From contig NZ_AUDG01000003.1 of assembly GCF_000425345.1 (NCBI RefSeq), positions 140,415-204,414 on the forward strand: a stretch of 64,000 nt of DNA, given 5' to 3'. A program made the position numbers and the translations under genes. The stretch is from Rheinheimera baltica DSM 14885. Lineage in GTDB: Bacteria; Pseudomonadota; Gammaproteobacteria; Enterobacterales; Alteromonadaceae. This document shows, in pieces, positions 56,715 to 64,000 of the stretch. The notes under the pieces were generated by a model. It saw nothing but the letters and a program-made list of their open reading frames with translations, was not told the DNA's origin and ran no database searches. Position 1 is the stretch's first letter; the number at the start of each line of letters is the position of its first letter.

Positions 56715-58955
56715 ATGAGTTACCAGGTATTAGCACGTAAGTGGCGTCCACAGCATTTTGCCCAGTTAGTTGGGCAGGAGCATGTTAAGAACGCCCTGGG
56801 TAATGCACTGAATAACAACCGGCTGCATCATGCCTATTTATTTACCGGCACCCGTGGTGTCGGTAAAACTACCATCGCCCGTATTTTTGCCAAAAGTTTG
56901 AACTGCGAGCAAGGTATTACGGCAACGCCTTGTGGCCAGTGCAGTGCCTGCCTGGAAATAGACGCCGGCAACTTTGTCGACTTAATGGAAATTGATGCGG
57001 CGTCACGTACTAAGGTAGAAGACACCCGGGATTTATTAGACAACGTACAATATGCACCCAGCCATGGTCGCTTTAAGGTTTACCTTATCGATGAAGTGCA
57101 TATGCTATCCAAACATAGCTTTAATGCACTGCTAAAAACACTGGAAGAACCTCCGCCGCACGTCAAGTTTCTGTTGGCTACAACTGACCCACAAAAGCTG
57201 CCTATAACAGTGCTTTCACGTTGTTTGCAGTTTAATTTACTCGCACTGAGTCCATTACAGATTGAGCAACACTTAGCTTATGTGCTTGGTGAAGAGGCAA
57301 TTCCCTTTGAGCAAGCCGCGCTGGCGATGTTGGCACGTGCAGCAAAAGGTAGTTTGCGTGACTCGCTAAGTTTAACAGATCAGGCTATTGCGCAAAGTAA
57401 TGCCAATATCACTCTTGATACCGTGCGAACCATGTTAGGGTTTTTGGACCAAAGTTGGGCGCAGTTGTTGCTGCAAGCCATATTGGCGCAAGATGCTCAG
57501 CAATTACAGTTGCAACTTGCCGCCTTAGTGCAGCAGCAAAATCATTTTAGCCAGGTATTGGATGACATGCTGTCGTTGTTACATCTTACCGCTCTGAGCC
57601 AGTTTAGTCTTAGTGCGGCTGCGTTTTCACCTCAGCAAGAATTTGTGCAGCAATTAGCCGATACGTTAGCGCCAGCGCAGGTACAGCTTTATTATCAGTT
57701 ACTGATTAGTGGTAAGAAAGAGCTACCATTTGCGCCGGATCCGCTAACCGGGTTAGAGATGGCATTGTTGCGCGCGATGGCGTTTCAGCCTGAAACGCAA
57801 GATAGAATGCAAACACCAGCTAAGCATACTCGCGTTGGTCCTGTGCATGTCAGCCCCACTAATACCTCACCAACGGTTACGCCTTCTTCCGTTTTACCCG
57901 GTGCGTCGCGCCCGGAGCAAATGGAGCCTCCTGTTGAGTTTGCAGCGCAAGCCGAAGTTGCTCCAGCGAAAAGTGATATTACTGAACCAGATGTTGGTGT
58001 TAAACCAGCAGACGACGCTATGACAGTGCAAGCTGCCGCTGAGCAAGAAGGCGCCGATCAACAGGTTGCTGAACCAGTAAGTGGTATCGACCCTGTTACA
58101 GCGCGAATTATGGCTCGTCGGGGTGTACAAGTAACGCCAGCACCTTTGACAAAAAAGCCTGAGCGCCAGCAGGCGCCGTTAACTGTTAAAGACCCAATAA
58201 CCTCTGCTGAGGCGGTCAGTGACAGTACCAGTACCAGTACCAGGGGCAATAGCAAAGGGTATGACAACGACAATACCGCGCTGCAGACACAGCAAACAGC
58301 TCAGATAGTGGCATCGCAATCTGCACGTCATGCTGCACGTCAAGCAGCACCGCAAGCCGCCGTTGACTCAACAGTGCTTAACCCGTCCAATGACGATTAT
58401 GACGATGCTGATGACACTGATATTGCACAGCTTGATGCAGCCGCTACCGATGCGCTTTGGCAACAGTATGAACAAGACATGCAGCAGACGGTTACCGCGA
58501 CCCTGCCAACGCCCGAACCAGTATTAGCGCAATTTGATGGTAGTATTAACGATCAGAATTTTTCTATTCGCTTTGCCGCGCAGGTAGATGCCTGGGCTGC
58601 AAGGGTTGAAACACTGGATACTGGTGGTCTTAGCCGGCTATTTCTACTTAATTCAGCGATGCAGTTAAATGGCGCCATCTTAGATTTAACCGTCGCTCAG
58701 AGTCAGCAGCATCTGGACAGTGCTGGCTTTAGAGGAAAGTTACAACAGGTATTAGAACTGAGTTTTAACCAGGCGTTGACCATTAATGTTAGCTATCAAC
58801 TCGACGTGCCTAATAGTCCGTTGTCTATTCAACAGAAAATTGTACAAGAGCGCATGGTGTATGTCAGTCGGTTGTTAGAACAAGACGAAAACGTATTACA
58901 GTTACAACAGATGTTTGACGCTCAGCTACTGGCTGAAACGATAGTTGTCAATTAA
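56715..58955 (+). CDS. dnaX: DNA polymerase III tau subunit (gamma by frameshift)
   Basis: DnaX is the clamp-loader motor and, as tau, links the polymerases at the fork. The 746-residue protein has Walker A in TGTRGVGKTTIAR, a zinc module CGQCSAC, the LIDEVHMLSKHSFNALLKTLEE Walker B region (DEVH) and SRC sensor LSRCLQF, then a long acidic/Gln-rich linker and the tau C-terminal domain. A slippery heptamer at 58151-58157 followed by a stem-loop should direct a share of ribosomes to a gamma form of 482 residues. It is followed by ybaB and recR as in E. coli. Confidence 0.96.
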   Translation: MSYQVLARKWRPQHFAQLVGQEHVKNALGNALNNNRLHHAYLFTGTRGVGKTTIARIFAKSLNCEQGITATPCGQCSACLEIDAGNFVDLMEIDAASRTKVEDTRDLLDNVQYAPSHGRFKVYLIDEVHMLSKHSFNALLKTLEEPPPHVKFLLATTDPQKLPITVLSRCLQFNLLALSPLQIEQHLAYVLGEEAIPFEQAALAMLARAAKGSLRDSLSLTDQAIAQSNANITLDTVRTMLGFLDQSWAQLLLQAILAQDAQQLQLQLAALVQQQNHFSQVLDDMLSLLHLTALSQFSLSAAAFSPQQEFVQQLADTLAPAQVQLYYQLLISGKKELPFAPDPLTGLEMALLRAMAFQPETQDRMQTPAKHTRVGPVHVSPTNTSPTVTPSSVLPGASRPEQMEPPVEFAAQAEVAPAKSDITEPDVGVKPADDAMTVQAAAEQEGADQQVAEPVSGIDPVTARIMARRGVQVTPAPLTKKPERQQAPLTVKDPITSAEAVSDSTSTSTRGNSKGYDNDNTALQTQQTAQIVASQSARHAARQAAPQAAVDSTVLNPSNDDYDDADDTDIAQLDAAATDALWQQYEQDMQQTVTATLPTPEPVLAQFDGSINDQNFSIRFAAQVDAWAARVETLDTGGLSRLFLLNSAMQLNGAILDLTVAQSQQHLDSAGFRGKLQQVLELSFNQALTINVSYQLDVPNSPLSIQQKIVQERMVYVSRLLEQDENVLQLQQMFDAQLLAETIVVN
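58151..58176 (+). promoter_or_regulatory. Programmed -1 ribosomal frameshift site in dnaX
   Basis: The heptamer A AAA AAG (58151-58157) is in the right phase: codons ACA AAA AAG are residues 479-481. After a -1 slip the next codons are GCC TGA, so gamma would end with one extra Ala at 482 residues. Five nt downstream GCGCC and GGCGC form a stem with an AGCA loop (58163-58176). The E. coli site has the same heptamer, an immediate stop in the -1 frame and a downstream stem-loop. Confidence 0.85.
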
Positions 58956-59072
58956 CCCGAAAAGCTTGGCTAGCTTGAATTTTGGTGACGAAGTCATTAT
59001 CTTGTCGCCGATAACACTGCAGTGCAGCAGCACTGGCTACGAATTTTTTAATTTATACGGCAGGTAAAAGTT

Positions 59073-59399
59073 ATGTTTAAAGGCGGTATGGGTAATATCA
59101 TGAAGCAGGCGCAAGCCATGCAGGACAAAATGCAGAAAGTACAGGCTGAGATTGCCGCCATGGAAGTTACGGGTGAAGCCGGTGCAGGTTTAGTAAAAAT
59201 TACCATGTTGGGTAATCACAACGTTCGGCGTGTTAGCATTGATGATAGCCTGATGCAGGATGACAAAGACATGCTGGAAGACTTGATTGCTGCCGCGATA
59301 AACGATGCGGTACGCCGCGTTGATGAAACCAGTAAAGAAAGAATGGCTGCTGTTACCGGTGGTTTGCAATTGCCACCGGGTATGAAAATGCCTTTCTAA
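59073..59399 (+). CDS. ybaB: YbaB/EbfC family nucleoid-associated protein
   Basis: A small DNA-binding protein, 108 residues, with the family pattern [20 protein letters not shown] in its first helix and [19 protein letters not shown] after it. The dimer binds DNA as a tweezer-like clamp. It overlaps recR by one base (TAATG) and follows dnaX, an order that is kept across bacteria. Confidence 0.94.
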   Translation: MFKGGMGNIMKQAQAMQDKMQKVQAEIAAMEVTGEAGAGLVKITMLGNHNVRRVSIDDSLMQDDKDMLEDLIAAAINDAVRRVDETSKERMAAVTGGLQLPPGMKMPF

Positions 59400-60001
59400 T
59401 GAGTCGTCATACCCCTTTGTTGCAACAGCTGATTGATGCGTTGCGTATTTTGCCAGGTGTAGGGCCAAAGTCTGCCCAGCGTATGGCATTTTCTTTGCTG
59501 GAACGCAACAGGGAAGGGGGCGCGCACCTGGGTGCAGCACTCAATGCTGCAATGGCAAAAATAGGGCACTGTCAGCAGTGCCGTACTTTTTGCGAATCTG
59601 ACCTGTGTCATATTTGTGCCGACCCGAGCCGGGCGCAGGACGGTATTATTTGCGTGGTGGGCTCTGCAGCAGATCAAATGGCGATAGAGCAAACTGGCCA
59701 GTTTAAAGGGCGCTATTTTGTCTTGCAGGGCTACTTATCGCCACTTGATGGTATTGGGCCACAGGATTTGGGCCTTGATATCCTCAGTAACACACTGGCA
59801 AAGCATAATGTCACCGAACTTATTTTGGCGACTAATCCGACCGTTGAAGGTGATGCTACGGCATTCTATATTGCCGAACTATGTAACAAACAACAGGTAA
59901 AAGTGTCCCGCATTGCACAAGGTATTCCGGTAGGTGGAGAATTGGAATTTGTGGATGGTACGACACTGTCGCATGCTTTTAGTGGTCGCAAAGCGTTTTA
60001 A
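59399..60001 (+). CDS. recR: Recombination protein RecR
   Basis: RecR works with RecO and RecF to load RecA at gaps. The 200-residue protein has the helix-hairpin-helix [14 protein letters not shown], a four-Cys zinc finger [16 protein letters not shown], and a Toprim domain with [16 protein letters not shown] and [11 protein letters not shown]. It is coupled to ybaB. Confidence 0.96.
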   Translation: MSRHTPLLQQLIDALRILPGVGPKSAQRMAFSLLERNREGGAHLGAALNAAMAKIGHCQQCRTFCESDLCHICADPSRAQDGIICVVGSAADQMAIEQTGQFKGRYFVLQGYLSPLDGIGPQDLGLDILSNTLAKHNVTELILATNPTVEGDATAFYIAELCNKQQVKVSRIAQGIPVGGELEFVDGTTLSHAFSGRKAF

Positions 60002-60117
60002 TCTGTAATTCCCCTGCTTGAAATCCGGTTAATCTGCCCCATATCTGTTGTCAGTGATGGCTGCGCGCTGCAGCCAGATGTTTAACTGTCAAATTTTGAT
60101 GTTCGAGGATTAGCACA

Positions 60118-62052
60118 ATGAGTGATACTACAGCCACTTCAGCAGGCCAGAAGCAAACCCACGGTTTTCAAGCCGAAGTCAAACAGCTGCTGCAGCTGAT
60201 GATACATTCACTGTATTCCAATAAAGAGATTTTCTTGCGTGAGTTGGTATCGAATGCGTCCGATGCCGCAGACAAACTGCGTTTTCTTGCCTTGTCAGAT
60301 GGCAGCCTATATGGCGACGATGGTGACTTACGTGTTCGTATTAGCTTAGATGAAAAAGCCCGTACGTTAACAGTTAGTGATAATGGCATTGGTATGACAC
60401 AAGAAGAAGTGATCAGCCACTTAGGCACCATTGCCAAATCTGGTACCAAAGAGTTTTTCTCGCAGTTATCTGGCGATCAAAATAAAGACTCTAAATTAAT
60501 TGGTCAATTTGGCGTTGGTTTTTACTCTGCGTTCATTGTTGCCGACAAAGTCACTGTACGAACGCGCAAAGCAGGCTCTGCAGCGAATGAAGCGATTGAA
60601 TGGGAATCAGCTGGCGAAGGGGACTACACCATTACGCCGGTTACCAAGGAAACCCGTGGTACCGATATTGTTTTACACTTACGTGAAGGCGAAGATGAAT
60701 TCTTAGGTCGCTGGAAAGTAGAAAGTATCGTAACGAAATATTCTGACCATATCAGCATCCCGGTAGAGCTGTGGCAAGAAGAACAGCCAGAGCGTGATGG
60801 TGAAGATGGCGAAAAAATTGCGGCAGTACCAGGCCACTGGCAGGCAGCAAACAAGGCAACTGCCTTATGGACACGTGATAAGTCAGATATAAGCGACGAA
60901 GAATATCAGGAGTTCTACAAGCATATTTCACACGATTGGAGCGAGCCGTTAAGCTGGAGCCACAATAAGGTTGAAGGTAACAATAACTACACCAGCTTAT
61001 TGTATGTGCCGAAAAAAGCGCCTTTTGATATGTGGAACCGTGACGCTCAGCATGGTTTGAAATTGTACGTACAGCGTGTCTTTATAATGGATGACGCTGA
61101 ACAATTTATGCCAAGCTACCTGCGTTTTATAAAAGGCTTACTGGACTCAAGTGATTTACCATTGAACGTGTCCCGTGAAATTTTACAGGACACCAAGGTC
61201 ACTCAGGCACTGCGTAAAGGCTGTACCAGTCGTGCGCTTAAAATGTTGGAGAAACTAAGCAAAGATGCTGAGCAATACCAGGCATTTTGGAATGAATTTG
61301 GTCAGGTGCTGAAAGAAGGCCCGGCCGAAGATATGGCCAACAAGGAGCAAGTAGCCGCATTGCTGCGTTTTGCATCAACGCATAACGATGACAGCACACA
61401 AAATGTTGCGTTGGCTGATTACATCAGCCGGATGAAAGAAGATCAAGACGAAATCTACTACATTGTTGGTGACAGCTACACCGCAGCCAAACATAGCCCG
61501 CATTTAGAAGTATTGCGTAAAAAAGGTTTGGAAGTGTTACTACTATCAGATCGCATCGATGAATGGCTGGTGCAGCATTTAACTGAGTTTGATGGCAAGA
61601 AACTGCGCTCTGTTGCTAAAGGCGGACTAGATTTATCCAAGCTGGATGATGAAGAGACGAAAAAAGCACAAGAGGAAACAGAAAAAGCGTTTGCTGATGT
61701 ATTAGACCGGTTTAAGACAGCCTTAGGCGATCAGGTGAAAGACGTTAAAGTGAGCCATCGTTTAACCGAAAGTCCGGCTTGTGTGGTTACTGATGAGTTT
61801 GATATGAGTACCCAGATGATCAAACTGATGGAGTCGGTGGGGCAGAAAGTGCCTGACGTGAAGCCTATTTTTGAGCTGAACCCTGAACATCAATTGGTTA
61901 AACGTGTTGCTGATGAGCAAGATGAAGATCGCTTCAAGCAATGGGCCGAAGTGTTACTGGATCAAGCATTGCTTGCTGAGCGTGGCAATTTGAAAGACCC
62001 TGCGAGCTTTGTATCGCGTTTAAACAGTTTGTTAATTTCTTTGGCCGGTTAA
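60118..62052 (+). CDS. htpG: Molecular chaperone HtpG (Hsp90)
   Basis: The 644-residue protein is bacterial Hsp90. The N-terminal GHKL ATPase shows [33 protein letters not shown] and [11 protein letters not shown]; the middle domain has the catalytic-loop region [11 protein letters not shown]; the C-terminal dimer domain follows. GAGGATTAGCAC lies before the ATG. I see no sigma-32 promoter that I could defend in the 116-nt gap after recR. A terminator follows. Confidence 0.97.
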   Translation: MSDTTATSAGQKQTHGFQAEVKQLLQLMIHSLYSNKEIFLRELVSNASDAADKLRFLALSDGSLYGDDGDLRVRISLDEKARTLTVSDNGIGMTQEEVISHLGTIAKSGTKEFFSQLSGDQNKDSKLIGQFGVGFYSAFIVADKVTVRTRKAGSAANEAIEWESAGEGDYTITPVTKETRGTDIVLHLREGEDEFLGRWKVESIVTKYSDHISIPVELWQEEQPERDGEDGEKIAAVPGHWQAANKATALWTRDKSDISDEEYQEFYKHISHDWSEPLSWSHNKVEGNNNYTSLLYVPKKAPFDMWNRDAQHGLKLYVQRVFIMDDAEQFMPSYLRFIKGLLDSSDLPLNVSREILQDTKVTQALRKGCTSRALKMLEKLSKDAEQYQAFWNEFGQVLKEGPAEDMANKEQVAALLRFASTHNDDSTQNVALADYISRMKEDQDEIYYIVGDSYTAAKHSPHLEVLRKKGLEVLLLSDRIDEWLVQHLTEFDGKKLRSVAKGGLDLSKLDDEETKKAQEETEKAFADVLDRFKTALGDQVKDVKVSHRLTESPACVVTDEFDMSTQMIKLMESVGQKVPDVKPIFELNPEHQLVKRVADEQDEDRFKQWAEVLLDQALLAERGNLKDPASFVSRLNSLLISLAG

Positions 62053-62061
62053 CCGTGTTAC

Positions 62062-62088
62062 AGGCACGGCGTTCTAGCCGTGCCTTTT
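62062..62088 (+). terminator. Rho-independent terminator after htpG
   Basis: AGGCACGGC and GCCGTGCCT pair perfectly around six bases and are followed by TTTT. The rest of the 330-nt gap to adk (62089-62384) holds no gene I can support; it must contain the adk promoter. Confidence 0.88.
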
Positions 62089-62276
62089 CCTCTGCATATA
62101 ACCGTTATCGCTTTATCTCGTTTGATGCTGCCGCACTGCGCCTTTAAAATTACAACTTTAGTCGATATATATACGCAGTTGTCGCCTAAATAACTGTATT
62201 TTTCTGCCGTCTTAGCCGTCTAGCCCCTGTGAATGCCTTATAAACTAACTAGTACGACTAAAAGCCAGTGAAATAG

Positions 62277-63029
<753 letters not shown>

Positions 63030-63055
63030 GCTAAATTGTTAAATTTTTGCTAGTT

Positions 63056-63083
63056 AAAAGCCCTGATATTTCAGGGCTTTTTT
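63056..63083. terminator. Bidirectional terminator between adk and ibpA
   Basis: AAGCCCTGA and TCAGGGCTT pair perfectly around four bases; T runs flank both sides. It can stop adk and the convergent small heat-shock gene. Confidence 0.9.
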
Positions 63084-63103
63084 GTGTCGGCTAGTCGAAT
63101 GAT

Positions 63104-63565
63104 TTAAGCCACTTTATTAGCATGATGCAGTGAGGTTGGTGATGTGGCATGACCAATGCTAATTTTGCGCGGTTTCAGCGCTTCGGGAACTTCTCTCACC
63201 AGTTCGATATGCAATAAGCCGTGTGCCATATGCGCGCCAGTAACTTTAATATAATCTGACAGCTGGAACTTCCGCTCAAAGTTACGTTCTGCTATACCTT
63301 GATGCACAAATCGGCGGCCGTCATCTTTGCCGACTTTTTGCCCTTTAACCAGCAGGGTATTATGCTCAGTTTCAATACTGAGTTCTTGCTCATCAAAACC
63401 GGCTACAGCCATAGTAATACGGTACTGATCTTCACCTGTCACCTCGATGTTATACGGTGGGTATGCAGGTTGTTTTTCATTACGTGCTGCTGCATCCATT
63501 AAATTAGCTAAATGATCAAAGCCAATAAATGAACGGTAAAATGGAGTTAAATCAATATTTGTCAT
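63104..63565 (-). CDS. ibpA: Small heat shock protein IbpA/Hsp20
   Basis: IbpA holds aggregating proteins for later refolding. The 153-residue protein follows E. coli IbpA closely: DLTPFYRSFIGFDHL at the start, YPPYNIEVTGEDQYRITMAV opening the alpha-crystallin domain (split here at family motifs) and QGIAERNFERKFQLSDYI in its core, then GLLHIELVREVPE. I chose the ATG at 63565, with GAGGA 7 nt upstream, over a start at 63607. A perfect inverted repeat lies about 60-80 nt upstream. Confidence 0.92.
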   Translation of the reverse strand: MTNIDLTPFYRSFIGFDHLANLMDAAARNEKQPAYPPYNIEVTGEDQYRITMAVAGFDEQELSIETEHNTLLVKGQKVGKDDGRRFVHQGIAERNFERKFQLSDYIKVTGAHMAHGLLHIELVREVPEALKPRKISIGHATSPTSLHHANKVA

Positions 63566-63625
63566 AACTAATTCCTCAAAAGCAATCAGGGTTTTGCTGC
63601 CCTTCAATTGAACGGGCGGTTAAGT

Positions 63626-63646
63626 TAACCGGTAAAATACCGGTTA
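63626..63646. repeat. Perfect inverted repeat upstream of ibpA
   Basis: TAACCGGTA and TACCGGTTA flank AAA, giving a 9-bp stem. It lies 61-81 nt before the ibpA ATG and could be part of its 5' untranslated RNA or an operator. I do not see the ribosome binding site paired in it, so a ROSE-type thermometer is not supported. Confidence 0.4.
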
Positions 63647-63789
63647 TCGCTCAGGCTGTGTGAAAACTGCTGATCACCTTTTGGTCTAAGCAATAGATTT
63701 ATATGATCAATTGTTCTTGATAAAGCAGTACAGTTAGCTGTCGCTTTACTAAAATTAATAGCATACGAATTAGAACAAAGTGTGCTGAT

Positions 63790-64000
63790 ATGACCCACCA
63801 TATTAAAGGCCAAGGTAGACATCAAGTAACCTTGCTCCCTGAGGCGCTTGATGACTTCGTTACTGAAGATAACCCTGTCCGAGTGGTCGATATCTTTGTT
63901 GATGGATTACAGCTTGACTCACTTGGCTTTGAAAGAGTTAGCGCAAAACAAACAGGGCGGCCAGGTTATCACCCGGCTACCATGCTGAAACTGTACATTT
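63790..64000 (+). mobile_element. IS1182-family transposase, N-terminal part (cut by window edge)
   Basis: The 70 visible codons give MTHHIKGQGRHQVTLLPEAL, then NPVRVVDIFVDGLQLDSLGF and TGRPGYHPATMLKLYI. This is the conserved start of IS1182-type (DDE, DUF772) transposases. The gene runs off the right edge. The left end of the element should lie in 63650-63790, but I cannot define its terminal repeat without the other end. Confidence 0.85.

Noticed and set aside
59013..59035. GTGCAGCAGCACT hairpin between dnaX and ybaB as a terminator
   Set aside because: The stem is short and no T run follows directly; the two genes are usually co-transcribed.
63567..63610. Sigma-32 promoter for ibpA
   Set aside because: TTGAAG and CCCTGAT are present upstream on the minus strand but only 10 nt apart, too close for a heat-shock promoter.

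Overview
The window is a chromosomal segment of a gammaproteobacterium. The order dapD-glnD-map / rpsB-tsf-pyrH-frr-uppS-cdsA-dxr-rseP-bamA-skp-lpxD-fabZ-lpxA-lpxB-rnhB-dnaE-accA-tilS, the syd-queF and yqcC-truC-yqcA neighbourhoods, and apt-dnaX-ybaB-recR-htpG-adk are all typical of that class. The small DUF families (DUF2310, DUF2789, DUF3014, DUF3192, DUF3301), a large TonB-dependent receptor and the TPR-sulfotransferase/dioxygenase genes point to the Alteromonadales, perhaps the Rheinheimera/Arsukibacterium group. The genus is inference.

Layout. 1-640: start of a probable GGDEF protein and an orphan minigene (promoter, 20-codon ORF, terminator). 0.66-8.2 kb: queF, syd and small conserved genes, then yqcC-truC-yqcA and cysZ. 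8.3-12.5 kb, minus strand: dapD-glnD-map. 12.6-33.3 kb: translation factors, isoprenoid, phospholipid, outer-membrane and lipid A genes, then rnhB, dnaE, accA and tilS. 33.3-42.6 kb: a diguanylate cyclase, a patatin, DUF3014, the 4.5S SRP RNA, ybaM and comFB-like genes, tryptophan 2,3-dioxygenase, and a minus-strand operon dinG-tauE-priC-HDAC in which the HDAC gene carries an in-frame amber stop.

43.1-56.0 kb is the accessory part, lying between dinG and apt. It has a TonB-dependent receptor, then four 2-oxoglutarate/Fe(II)-type hydroxylases (one on the opposite strand), a small lipoprotein, a TPR-sulfotransferase and the remnant of a second sulfotransferase. Next comes a complete HvfA-HvfB-HvfC type RiPP locus: a secreted precursor with ten EGKCG motifs and one EAKCG, a DUF692/MNIO modifying enzyme and its DUF2063 partner. 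Such loci make copper-binding modified cysteine peptides in the systems studied. 56.1-63.6 kb returns to core genes (apt, dnaX, ybaB, recR, htpG, adk, ibpA). The window ends inside an IS1182-family transposase.

Most notable: the hvf RiPP locus with its perfect 15-bp repeats; the receptor/dioxygenase/sulfotransferase cassette with no assigned substrate; a clear programmed -1 frameshift site in dnaX; the amber-interrupted HDAC gene; the 20-codon minigene; and a structured leader with an 11-codon ORF ahead of the receptor. No tRNA, 16S/23S/5S rRNA, CRISPR array or prophage was seen.
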